From Deinococcus hopiensis KR-140 (lineage in GTDB: Bacteria; Deinococcota; Deinococci; Deinococcales; Deinococcaceae), in assembly GCF_900176165.1 (NCBI RefSeq), contig NZ_FWWU01000006.1, positions 310,001 to 374,000 of the forward strand: DNA of 64,000 nucleotides, given 5' to 3'. Numbering within the stretch: position 1 is the first letter of the stretch; every line of letters starts with the position of its first letter. Below, in pieces: positions 34,907-43,919 of the stretch. The position numbers were made by a program, and so were the translations under genes. A model generated the notes under the pieces. It ran no database searches and was not told the DNA's origin. It was given only the letters and a program-made list of their open reading frames with translations.

Positions 34907-37240
34907 ATGAAGAGAGTTGCTGCCCTCGTCACCAGTCTCAGCGTTGCCCTCAGTGCGTGCGGGACCAGCCCGCACGTCCCCGAGGTTCAGGCGGGCCTGT
35001 CCGGCTCCGCTGCACTCGCTTCCCAGGCCGTGCCCGGCTGCGCTGCGGCCAACCTGGCCCAGGGCAAGACGGTCACGGCCTCCTCGACCGAAAATGCCAC
35101 GTCTCTCGCGGCCCGTTTCGCCGTCGATGGAGACGCGGGGACACGCTGGGCCAGCCAAGCCAGCGACGCGCAGTGGCTGCAGGTCGATCTGGGCAGCACC
35201 CAGAATATCTGCGGCGTGACCCTTCAGTGGGAAGCCGCCTACGCCAAAACCTTCCAGCTGGAGGTCTCCAACGACGGCACCACCTGGACACCGGCTTCCG
35301 GCGTCGTCAACGGAACGGGTGGAACCCAGAACGTGAGCGTGACTGGCACTGGACGGTATATCCGCATGACTGGCCTGACCCGCGCCACCGGCTACGGATA
35401 CTCGCTGTTCGAGTTCCAGGTGTTCGGAAGCGCCGCGGCGGGAACCACCTGCACGACCACCAACGTCGCGCAGGGCAAGACGGTCACGGCCTCCTCGACC
35501 GAAAATGCCACGACGCTCGCGGCCCGCTTCGCCGTTGATGGAGACGCGGGGACACGCTGGGCCAGCCAGGCCAGCGACGCGCAGTGGCTGCAGGTCGATC
35601 TGGGCAGCATCCAGAATATCTGCGGCGTGACCCTTCAGTGGGAAGCCGCCTACGCCAAAACCTTCCAGCTGGAGGTCTCCAACGACGGCACCACCTGGAC
35701 ACCGGCTTCCGGCGTCGTCAACGGAACGGGTGGAACCCAGAACGTGAGCGTGAGTGCCAGCGGGCGGTATATCCGCATGACTGGCCTGACCCGCGCCACT
35801 GGGTACGGATACTCCCTCTACGAGTTCAAGGTTTTCACAGCGGGGGGGACGGGCAGCACGCTGCCGGGGGGTCCCACCGTCAAGATCTCCGGCAACAAGC
35901 GCGCCTACGCCTCCACCACCCAGGACCGTGGCGCCGATCCTGCCTACGCCATTGACGGCAATCTCGGCACCCGTTGGTCGAGTGGGAGCAGCGCCAAAGC
36001 CTGGCTGATGCTGGACCTCGGCGCCGCTGCGCGCATCGACCGGGTGGAGCTGGACTGGGAGCGCGCCTGGTCAAGCCGTTACACCCTGGAGGTGTCCAAC
36101 GACCGCCAGAACTGGACGGCTGTAGGCGGCGTGCAGACCAACCCCCGCGTACAAGACGGCGTCACTTCCACGCCTCCGGCCAGCGAGTATCACGATACGG
36201 TCGCGCTCAACCTCACGCAGCCCTACCGTTACGTCCGCATAAACTCCACCGAGCGGGGGTGGTCTGCGGGGGACGGAAGCCAGTACGGCATCTCCCTCTA
36301 CGAGTTCGCCGTGTATGGGGCCGGTGGCCAGGACAACCCGGCCGTCATCGGTGGGCCCCCGGCGCCCACCGGCAATACCTGGGCCCTGAAGTGGCAAGAC
36401 GAGTTTGACAGCGCCGCGACGCCCCTCAAGGTTGATGGCAACAGGTGGAACTATGAACTGGGCGACGGTTGCGCCAAGGGCCTCTGCGGCTGGGGCAACG
36501 GCGAGCGCCAGTACTACACCGACAGCCTGAGCAACGTCGCCTTGCAAAACGGCCTACTCAACATCACGGCCCGCAAAAATGACCAGGGCCATCCCTACAC
36601 TTCGGGGCGCATCACCACCGCCGGGAAGTACCAGTTCACCTACGGGCGCGTGGCGGCGCGCATCCGCATGCAGATGCCTGCCACGGCCGCAGGAGCCAAG
36701 GACGGCGCGGTGGGCGTATGGGGCGCGTTCTGGATGCTGGGTTTCGACGTGGACGATCCCTACGTCGGGTGGCCGAATGCTGGCGAAACCGATATCTTCG
36801 AGAACATTGGGTACTCGTGGTGGTACAGCTCCTCACTGCACGGACCCGGGTACTCGGGCGGCGGCAGCATCGGTGAGTCGTACAACAAGCAGGACACGGC
36901 CAGCGGCATTGCCCTGAATGGCCACCCCGACTTCAAGACCACCGACTGGCACACCTACCAGGCCCAGTGGGACGCCGACCAGATCGTGTTCAGCATTGAC
37001 GACGTGCCTTACCGGACCGTCTCGCGTGCGGAGACCGAGCAGCGCGGCTACTGGGTGTTCAACCGGCCGAACTACATCATTCTGAACGTCGCCTACGACG
37101 GCGCGTACCCAGCGGCCTACCGCAACAATGCCCAGAACTTCACTGGAGCCAGGACGGCGGACGGACTGGCCCAACTGGCGGAGAATAACTTCCCGCACAC
37201 GATGCAGGTGGACTGGGTGCGGGTCTACCAGCGGCAGTGA
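34907..37240 (+). CDS. GH16 beta-glucanase lipoprotein with three discoidin (F5/8 C) domains
   Basis: 777 residues from ATG 34907 (CCGGAGG upstream). Signal with lipobox L-S-A-C. Three F5/8 type C modules at about 45-175, 182-315 and 325-475, each with A-V-D-G-D/N-x-G-T-R-W and a closing Y-E-F motif. The GH16 domain follows from about 495: W-K-L/Q-D-E-F at its start and the catalytic E-T-D-I-F-E (E627, D629, E632; nucleophile and acid/base of ExDxxE). Likely an outer-surface endo-beta-1,3(4)-glucanase (laminarinase) or related polysaccharide hydrolase. Confidence 0.93.
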   Translation: MKRVAALVTSLSVALSACGTSPHVPEVQAGLSGSAALASQAVPGCAAANLAQGKTVTASSTENATSLAARFAVDGDAGTRWASQASDAQWLQVDLGSTQNICGVTLQWEAAYAKTFQLEVSNDGTTWTPASGVVNGTGGTQNVSVTGTGRYIRMTGLTRATGYGYSLFEFQVFGSAAAGTTCTTTNVAQGKTVTASSTENATTLAARFAVDGDAGTRWASQASDAQWLQVDLGSIQNICGVTLQWEAAYAKTFQLEVSNDGTTWTPASGVVNGTGGTQNVSVSASGRYIRMTGLTRATGYGYSLYEFKVFTAGGTGSTLPGGPTVKISGNKRAYASTTQDRGADPAYAIDGNLGTRWSSGSSAKAWLMLDLGAAARIDRVELDWERAWSSRYTLEVSNDRQNWTAVGGVQTNPRVQDGVTSTPPASEYHDTVALNLTQPYRYVRINSTERGWSAGDGSQYGISLYEFAVYGAGGQDNPAVIGGPPAPTGNTWALKWQDEFDSAATPLKVDGNRWNYELGDGCAKGLCGWGNGERQYYTDSLSNVALQNGLLNITARKNDQGHPYTSGRITTAGKYQFTYGRVAARIRMQMPATAAGAKDGAVGVWGAFWMLGFDVDDPYVGWPNAGETDIFENIGYSWWYSSSLHGPGYSGGGSIGESYNKQDTASGIALNGHPDFKTTDWHTYQAQWDADQIVFSIDDVPYRTVSRAETEQRGYWVFNRPNYIILNVAYDGAYPAAYRNNAQNFTGARTADGLAQLAENNFPHTMQVDWVRVYQRQ
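35060..35851 (+). repeat. tandem duplication encoding two near-identical discoidin domains
   Basis: Blocks starting CAGGGCAAGACGGTCACGG at 35060 and 35471 are in direct repeat with a 411-bp (137-codon) period and nearly identical over about 340 bp, diverging only near the ends. Points to a recent in-frame duplication or gene conversion. Confidence 0.9.
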
Positions 37241-37288
37241 GCCGCCGGTTCCCCCGTTCCTGGGCGCCCGGAGCAGTTAACGAAAAAA

Positions 37289-37314
37289 GACCCACCCCCT
37301 CACCGCGTGGGGTC
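37289..37314 (+). terminator. hairpin terminator after the GH16 gene
   Basis: GACCCACC pairs with GTGGGGTC (one bulge), flanked by AAAAAA before and a pyrimidine/T tract (CTCTCCTTT) after, so it may act in both directions. Confidence 0.6.
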
Positions 37315-37387
37315 CTCTCCTTTAAAGGGAGGGGCTCAGGTTCCTGAGCCTCTTCGACTGACCCTTTGTCAACGGCCCTGTCGGGCT

Positions 37388-37530
37388 GATCCGGTTTCCA
37401 GATCAGCCGTTCCGTCCCCTCTGCTGCGCAGCTTTGCAGGTCCGCGCCGCTTCGGTGGTTCCACGCCTCTCGGTCACCGCTCGCTCTGCTTGGCCCGTTA
37501 TTTCATTATTGATGAAGTGAAATTCTGATG
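37388..37530 (-). repeat. family A element, copy A5
   Basis: ATCCGGTTTCCAGATCAGCC at the left to GATGAAGTGAAATTCTGATG at the right, with CTGCTGCGCAGCTTTGCAGG and GTGGTTCCACGCCTCTCGGT in between. A nearby block (37640-37735) shares GTAGAGGGAAGCA and CGAAACAGACGGA with copy A6 at 45400-45450. Confidence 0.75.
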
Positions 37531-37737
37531 CTAACGGCAGAAAGAGGGTGTCCCCTGCCGACAAAGGGTCGAGGAACGGCCTTGCGAGGTGGCATGTAGG
37601 GGTTCCTTCTGCACACTGTGATTGAATCGTTTGCGGAGCGGTGCAGAGCGAGCAGGAGAGAAACGGGTTCCGGGTGTAGAGGGAAGCACACCGGCGGTCT
37701 TCAGGTTTGTTCGCGAAACAGACGGAACCCGCCCACC

Positions 37738-39126
37738 CTACTGCTGACGAACCGTGATCCGCGAGAACGCCCTCAGATAGCGAACTGTTCCCTCTACACG
37801 CAGGAAATCAAACTTCATTCCCTTGAGGATGCCGTCCTGCACCGTCACCCGGTCATTCGCATGAAATGCCAGCCGGGTCGGGGGCCATGGATCCGTTTCG
37901 GCAAACACCTCCCTTCCTTCACCCTGCTGGAACGCGAATATCAGCCCACCCTCGTTGGCCGTGACGCGAAAGCCATGTCGGTCTCCGGGAACTTGATACC
38001 GGCCCTCGTACTCCACGAGCTCACTTTGCCCCAGGGTCAACCAGACCGGTTCCTGGGGCACGTCATGCAGGACATGCTGGCAAAACCACTCCAGTAACGC
38101 ACGGTTCATCTCCATCCCCGCAGCGGCGTTTGTCATTGACGCGAGGGCGACCCCCAGTTGGGGAATCAACGCCAGCACCGCTGTCTGTCCTCCAGTCGAA
38201 CCAACGTGAGAGCTCACCTGCACGCCGTTTACCAGCGCCACGTTCCAGGTCAGGCCCACCCAGCGGCCGTCCGTCGTCTCGTGTTGGGGCTGGAGCAAAG
38301 AGGCCATCCCCTCCTCACTCAGCAGCCGTTCTCCCTGGGCGTTGCGTCCATCCCCCAGCATGAAACGCGCGAACTGCAGCAGGTCGTTCAGGGAGCAAGC
38401 CAGGCCCGCGAAAGGCGCAGAATTGCGCGGAAGGCTCCAGGGTCTGGCGACCACCGTCTGACCGTTTTGCTGAACATGACCGACGGAAAAGTGGTGGGTC
38501 ATAACTTCCGCAGGAAAGAAGAACGAATGCTCCAGCCCAAGCGGTTTGAGCAACCACTGGCGCGCTGCATGTTCGAACGGCATTCCGGTAACAACCTCCA
38601 CCACACGTCCAGCCAGGTAGAACCCGGCGTTGTTGTACGACCAGTACGCGCCAAGTGGGGTTACCTGGGGTTGCTCGGCCAGCAACCGAACCATCTTCGC
38701 CAACGCGTCATCACCGTCCCCGGTGTTCTCAAACACGTCGCCCCGCCAGCCACCCGTATGGGTCAGGACATGTCGGAGCGTCGCCTGCTGCGTCGCGTGC
38801 TCATCGGACAGTTGCAGCTCAGGCAGGTAGGTCCGCAGGGGCGCGTTGAGGTTGAGCAGACCTTGTTCGGCGAGGCGCAGGATCAGCAGCGCCGTGAAGG
38901 GCTTCGTGATCGAGCCGATCTGCCCGATGGTGTCGCGGCTGAGGGGCTGCGGGTACTCGGCGCTGGTCACGCCCAGTGTGAACGCGCGCTCCTCGGTCGG
39001 CGTTAGCAGTGCAATGGCCGCCCCGGGAACGTGATGTTGATGCATCAGCCCCTGGGCGTGCTGTTGCAAAGCGTCATAGAACGCGGGGTTGGGCGTTGGT
39101 TGCTCCCACAAGCCTTCGGTCATCAC
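37738..39126 (-). CDS. serine hydrolase of the class C beta-lactamase fold
   Basis: 462 residues. S-I-T-K motif with nucleophile S72 and K75, Y-N-N at 164-166, and a C-terminal H-V-G-S-T-G-G motif in the place of K-T-G. A Lys/His swap at that site is seen in esterases and peptidases of this superfamily, so a D-aminopeptidase or esterase is more likely than an antibiotic-degrading enzyme. The last 110 residues form an extra beta domain. No signal peptide, so cytoplasmic. Start could be either Met of the M-M pair. Confidence 0.85.
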   Translation of the reverse strand: MMTEGLWEQPTPNPAFYDALQQHAQGLMHQHHVPGAAIALLTPTEERAFTLGVTSAEYPQPLSRDTIGQIGSITKPFTALLILRLAEQGLLNLNAPLRTYLPELQLSDEHATQQATLRHVLTHTGGWRGDVFENTGDGDDALAKMVRLLAEQPQVTPLGAYWSYNNAGFYLAGRVVEVVTGMPFEHAARQWLLKPLGLEHSFFFPAEVMTHHFSVGHVQQNGQTVVARPWSLPRNSAPFAGLACSLNDLLQFARFMLGDGRNAQGERLLSEEGMASLLQPQHETTDGRWVGLTWNVALVNGVQVSSHVGSTGGQTAVLALIPQLGVALASMTNAAAGMEMNRALLEWFCQHVLHDVPQEPVWLTLGQSELVEYEGRYQVPGDRHGFRVTANEGGLIFAFQQGEGREVFAETDPWPPTRLAFHANDRVTVQDGILKGMKFDFLRVEGTVRYLRAFSRITVRQQ

Positions 39127-39673
39127 GGCACCTCGGGTGAAAGCTTAACCAAAAGCCGAAACGCCATCCGTCCGGTCCTGGGTTCCAAGTCAAAGGAGCG
39201 CGTCAATCACCTTCTGGGCGACTTGAGATCGGTTGCGCAGTAAGGAGGTGAGGCTCCATCCACGTCGTCTGAGTAGGGAAACACCCTCCCTTTTAAACTG
39301 AAACCAATTCGGGTTGGTCGACACAGACAGCGTTTTCTCAAACCCAGTCCACTCCTGCACAATAGGTCTTCAGTTGAAAACCACTATTCCATCCCCCAAT
39401 TTTCAACGGTCTAACCCATCCTGAACCCTAAAATAAAGCAGGTCACCCACTTGAGAACCTTTTTCACCCCTCAAAATTTCCCCGAGGCCTCATCCTGGCC
39501 TTCCTGGTGCCTCACGATTTTTCATTTGGTGACCCACCACCGCTCCACGCCCTGAACCATGTCAGTCCGGCCGCCATTGCGCCTCCACGCCGTACACCCC
39601 ACCCCCGCGGGCCTGCATCACCTCCTCAACTCACTTCAGTCCATTTGGAACCGAAGGATGACCTCTCAAATAA
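39127..39673. other. gene-free region before IS630 copy 2
   Basis: About 550 bp, pyrimidine-rich on the plus strand, without a supported ORF. Presumably holds the promoter of the serine hydrolase on the minus strand; I cannot place it. Confidence 0.4.
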
Positions 39674-40072
39674 TTAGAGCATTTGTCATAGTAAGGGTAT
39701 GAAGCCAGTGGGTGGGCGAGGATACAGTCTGGATTTGCGCGAGCGGGTGGTGGCGGCAGTCGAAGGAGGACAGAGCCGGCAAGAAGTCGCCCGGTTGTAC
39801 CGAATGCGCGTCGAGACTGTTAATACTACAGTTGCAGTTGCCCAAGGAACCTGTTGTTCAAGGGCTTTCTATCACCAGGCACCTCCCGAGAATTCCCGTG
39901 TTTGAGGGACCCAATCGCCAACTGCAACTGTAGTATTAATACATATCTGGAAAAGCAACGCCTGGGAACACTACACGAAGTTGGTCGGTCTTCTGGACGT
40001 CCTCCGCGTGTCACATCCTTCCACGAACAGCAACTCTTGAAACAACTCGAAACGCATCGGGACGCGACCTTA
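39674..40072 (+). pseudogene. IS630 copy 2: N-terminal transposase fragment
   Basis: Left end TTAGAGCATTTGTCATAGTA and ATG at 39699 match copy 1 at 12326 closely. The reading frame M-K-P-V-G-G-R-G-Y-S-L-D-L-R-E-R is interrupted after V-E-T-V-N by a 112-bp inverted-repeat element, resumes as T-Y-L-E-K-Q-R-L-G-T-L, and ends at R-D-A-T-L where the IS5-type element begins at 40073. The remaining two thirds of the IS630 gene is missing beyond the IS5 element, implying a deletion. Confidence 0.9.
39820..39939 (+). mobile_element. 112-bp inverted-repeat element (MITE-like) inside IS630 copy 2
   Basis: Perfect 17-bp terminal repeats TACTACAGTTGCAGTTG at 39824 and its complement ending at 39935. Both sides carry TTAA (39820-39823, 39936-39939). 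The uninterrupted copy 1 has GTTGATACATATC where copy 2 has GTTAA-element-TTAATACATATC, so the insertion and its target duplication (TTAA, or TA read differently) are directly visible. Too short to encode a transposase. Confidence 0.9.
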
Positions 40073-40894
<822 letters not shown>

Positions 40895-40902
<8 letters not shown>

Positions 40903-41254
40903 TATCCTCGTGGTCTTAGCTCTCGGGTTCTTCGTGTTGTGGCCCTCCTTCACATGTGCCTGTCGTCGTATTCCTCCCGATTCTCCCGCTCGGAGCTTGC
41001 TGGTCCAAGCCATTAACGCCGCTGAGGATCACCGCTCCACCAGTGGTACCTACTTCAAGGTCGCCACCGACTGCAGGAACAGCGAATTACTCAACATCAC
41101 GTCCTTTCCTGCCACCGTAACGGCGTGCCGGATTCAGCAAACGCCCAACGGAACCTACGGCTATGTCACTTCCAGTACCATGGATAAGTCCTACCAGTTC
41201 GACGGCACCTTCATTGCTCAGGGCTCTGCCGCCATGCCCTCCAGCATGCCTTAA
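40895..41254 (+). CDS. pilin-like membrane/secreted protein (119 aa), 5' end shared with IS5 end
   Basis: The ATG at 40895 lies inside the right inverted repeat of the IS5 element. A hydrophobic N-terminus (I-L-V-V-L-A-L-G-F-F-V-L-W-P) is followed by A-R-S-L-L-V-Q-A-I-N-A-A-E-D-H-R-S-T-S-G-T-Y, the arrangement of a minor pilin or pseudopilin after its helix, then two spaced Cys. No prepilin peptidase site (G-F-x-x-x-E) is present, so the original N-terminus was probably removed by the insertion. No ribosome site fits the new start well. Confidence 0.6.
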
Positions 41255-41457
41255 AAAAGCCCTCCTTTCGGCACTGCTCGTGATCGTCAAAATGCTGTTG
41301 TTTATTCCCAGCAGTGTGATTCGTTCCGTTGGCATTTTTGAAGGAGAACGGAGGAAGAAAAGCCAAGTCAGGATGACGGACCTTCCCTGCTCTAATTGGC
41401 TTTAGGCCAGAGCAGGCTGCAGGGCGTCGATTGCTCGGCCATAGGGTTGTACAGAGC

Positions 41458-41491
41458 GGGGAGGCCCAGGGCTCAATGCCTGGGCTTCCCC
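41458..41491 (+). terminator. strong hairpin after the pilin-like gene
   Basis: GGGGAGGCCCAGG pairs with CCTGGGCTTCCCC (one G-U pair), 8-nt loop, then TCGTCTTGTCCT. T tract is weak. Confidence 0.5.
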
Positions 41492-41616
41492 TCGTCTTGT
41501 CCTCCGGCTCAGCCGTTGACGCTTTCCTTCAGGCTGCGGCTGCGACGGCGTTTTTCGGGTTCGCGCATCCACGAAGTAGGCGGGTCCTGGGTTGCTTCCG
41601 CCAGACCCTTTTCTGT

Positions 41617-41663
41617 AAAAGTCTGCGCCGCACTCCAGGTTTCGGGAGTGCGGCGCAGACTTT
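41617..41663. terminator. bidirectional terminator
   Basis: AAAGTCTGCGCCGCACTCC and GGAGTGCGGCGCAGACTTT are perfect inverted arms with an 8-nt loop. The A-run on one side and T-run on the other suit termination in both directions; it lies 9 bp beyond the stop of the minus-strand lipoprotein gene. Confidence 0.85.
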
Positions 41664-41671
41664 CTGACGGT

Positions 41672-42139
41672 TTAGGGAGCCGTCACAGTGATGATGAAAG
41701 CGACAGGTCCGGGGCTTGCAGGTACGTCGGCGCGCGTCAGGCCCAGGATGGCCGTGGAGCGCGTGCCAGCGGCAACACTGGAGGGCACCGTCACGTTCAC
41801 GGTGGTGGTGTGGGAAGCGCCGGTGGTAAAGGTGCGTGCTGGAACGGTGTAGGTGACGCCTTCGGGGGAGACGAAGATGACGTTGGGATCAGGGTTCTGG
41901 GCAGCGACTTCGTTGGACTTGCTCCACCTCAGTGGCGTGCCCGTGGGGACCGGGCCGTAGTTGATGGTGACCGTGCCCGTGCGGGTGCTTCCCTGCGGTA
42001 CTGCGAGCTCGACCGTGCCGCCGTCGACCACGCCATTGCTGGTGCCAGGCGCAGAAAAAGGTGAAGAAGAGCTGTTCACGCAGCCGGTCAGGCCGAGGGC
42101 GAGCAGCGCCGCGATACCGAGAGCCAGAAACGACCTCAT
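41672..42139 (-). CDS. small lipoprotein with Ig-like/DUF-type beta domain (155 aa)
   Basis: Start at ATG 42139 because it opens a signal peptide (M-R-S-F-L-A-L-G-I-A-A-L-L-A-L) with lipobox L-T-G-C. The mature part is Thr/Val-rich (G-T-V-T-I-N-Y-G-P-V-P-T-G-T, T-V-N-V-T-V-P-S-S-V-A-A-G), like a single bacterial Ig or CARDB-type module. Ends at a strong terminator. Function unknown. Confidence 0.75.
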   Translation of the reverse strand: MRSFLALGIAALLALGLTGCVNSSSSPFSAPGTSNGVVDGGTVELAVPQGSTRTGTVTINYGPVPTGTPLRWSKSNEVAAQNPDPNVIFVSPEGVTYTVPARTFTTGASHTTTVNVTVPSSVAAGTRSTAILGLTRADVPASPGPVAFIITVTAP

Positions 42140-42220
42140 GGCCCGTATCCTACGCCCCCTCAAGGCTGGGCCACCCGGCATTCGGTCCAGGTGTGGTCGG
42201 ACCGGGCAGGTGAATCTGCT

Positions 42221-43176
42221 TTATTGGGGGGGGTACTCCGCGGTCGTTTCCACCTGCTCCAGGTTGTTGTCCGGTCCGAACAGACTGGGTTGCGTGACGG
42301 TTCCGGGCAGCAGCAGGCTGCCGAGCCCCTCTGCCCAGCGAAAATCCCGGCCCACCACGAGTTCCCGCGCGGTGACGTTGTGGCCGCTGACCATCTTCAC
42401 GCTGCGCCACGACAGGCCGTTTTGCCAGGCGAGCGCCATCACATTTGGGTCGTGCTCATGCGTCATGAGCCACGGCACCCGCAGGCCCGCGCAGGCGCGG
42501 AAGAGCCGCTCGTGATCGAGGGCGTGGTGCGTGTAGAGGCGCTTTCCAGCGCTTTTCGCTCCAGCGGTGTACGGGGGATCGACGAAGATCACGGTGCCGG
42601 GCGAGAAGGGGGTTTGTTCGAGGATGTTCAGGGCGTCGCCCTGCGTGACGCGCACGCGGTCCTGGTGCGCACTCAGGACCATGATGCGCTGCGCGAGCGT
42701 CTCGGGATACCACCGCTGCGCGAGGCCACGCCCCCCCTCGCCGTGCTTGACCAGGCCTGCGCCGGGCGCGAGAATCCCGCCGCGGTTGACGCGGTTTCGC
42801 ACAATGGTCTGGAACGCCCGGTCGAGTTCTGTGCGGGGCTCGGCATGCAGTGTCTTCAGCACGTGCTCGCGGGTGAACTCGAACTCCAGGATGCGCTGCG
42901 CGAGCTTGGGCGCACGTGCGCTGAACACCACCCGGTGAACGGCGACCACCGCGGCGTCCAGTTCGTTAAGCCAGACGGACGCGGCTGTGCAGTCCAGGAC
43001 GCTCGCGGTGAGGGCCGCGCCACCCGCGAAAGGCTCGAAGAAGAGCTTGGGCGGATGTGCCCGCAGGAGGTGCAGCAGCGGAAGCGCGAACCAGGTCTTC
43101 CGCCCGGATAGCGGAAAACACCCTTGGCTTTGACGTGCGCGACATTCTCTGTACGCTGAACGGGAAGGACGGACAT
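42221..43176 (-). pseudogene. D12-class DNA adenine methyltransferase, frameshifted
   Basis: The natural start is ATG 43176 (M-S-V-L-P-V-Q-R-T-E-N-V-A-H-V), leading to G-V-F-R-Y-P-G-G. Next should come K-T-W-F-A-L-P-L-L, but one A is missing near 43103 (GGCGGAAGACC) and the methylase continues in another frame: F-F-E-P-F-A-G-G-A-A-L (AdoMet motif I), then I-F-V-D-P-P-Y-T-A-G (motif IV, DPPY) and a complete C-terminus to 42221. Only one base separates it from a full-length M.DpnM/Dam-like enzyme of about 318 residues. No restriction gene adjoins. Confidence 0.88.
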
Positions 43177-43461
43177 GCCGTTTCCTGAACCCGCGGCCTT
43201 GCCGGGTGAAGGGGGTAGCTTCGCGCCCGGAAGGTGGGCGTGCGCAACCTCCAGGAGGTCAGAGGTCGCTTTCCACGTCTGCAGCGACACCCAGTCGTCA
43301 GGCACCGGGCGTTCCCTGAACGGGTCCGGCCACGGCCATATCCCGCGCGGCGGCACGACCGTTTCCGCCCAGGCGGAGGGCGAGGGCGCTTCCGGCGGAA
43401 GGATCGGATGATCTCGCAGCGCGTCTTCCCACTGCTGAGGCGTGAAGGTCGTGATCCGCAT
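43177..43461 (-). CDS. hypothetical protein running in frame into the methylase
   Basis: ATG at 43461 starts M-R-I-T-T-F-T-P-Q-Q-W-E-D-A-L-R and continues Trp/Pro-rich (R-G-I-W-P-W-P-D-P-F-R-E-R-P) for 95 codons with no stop before the methylase start. It is therefore either an N-terminal extension of the methylase or a separate gene whose stop was lost. Not recognised. Confidence 0.5.
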
Positions 43462-43470
43462 GTTGTCGGG

Positions 43471-43709
43471 CGGACCGTCAGGCTGCAGCTTGCGCCTGGA
43501 GTGAGCGTATCTGTCCCAGCCAGCAGCCTGGTGTCGCCCGTACCGTTGAAGGCCGGGTTGACGGTGCAGCCTCCTGCGATACTGGTGGGCACCACAGTGA
43601 CCGAAAACGAGGGGCTACCCGTGACAAAGACCTGCGACAGGGCATCACCCAGCTGAACGTTGGTCACAGCTGCCGCCCCCGTGTTGCCCAAGACCACCTG
43701 GTATGCGGC
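43471..43709 (-). pseudogene. fragment of a DUF11/repeat surface protein
   Basis: The frame reads A-A-Y-Q-V-V-L-G-N-T-G-A-A-A-V-T-N-V, then P-T-S-I-A-G-G-C-T-V-N-P and P-G-A-S-C-S-L-T-V: one module of the DUF11-type beta-sandwich repeats common in large secreted proteins. Neither start nor end is present. Confidence 0.65.
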
Positions 43710-43919
43710 GGCACGCCAGGGCTGGTCGCCACCCCTGTTCGCAGGCGGCCTGGACCGGCCGTAAGGCCACCGTGCAGATCCGCCGCGCGGACGGCGACCT
43801 GAGGCGAGTGACCGGGAGGCACCGCGCCGCCTTGCGTGGCGGGAGGCACCGCGCCGGCTTGCCTGGCCGTATCCTGTGGCCTGCGCCGCCTTCTCGCGCC
43901 GCTGCCCCGAGGTTTCCCT
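43710..43919. other. short intergenic stretch with a 26-bp imperfect tandem repeat
   Basis: GGGAGGCACCGCGCCG occurs twice at about 26-bp spacing (near 43820 and 43846) before the MFS gene. Confidence 0.5.

Noticed and set aside
35060..35851. CRISPR-like repeats
   Set aside because: The direct repeat is 411 bp and protein coding; no short regularly spaced repeats with unique spacers exist anywhere in the window.
43815..43870. Tandem GGGAGGCACCGCGCCG repeat as a regulatory array
   Set aside because: Only two imperfect copies; too little to call functional.
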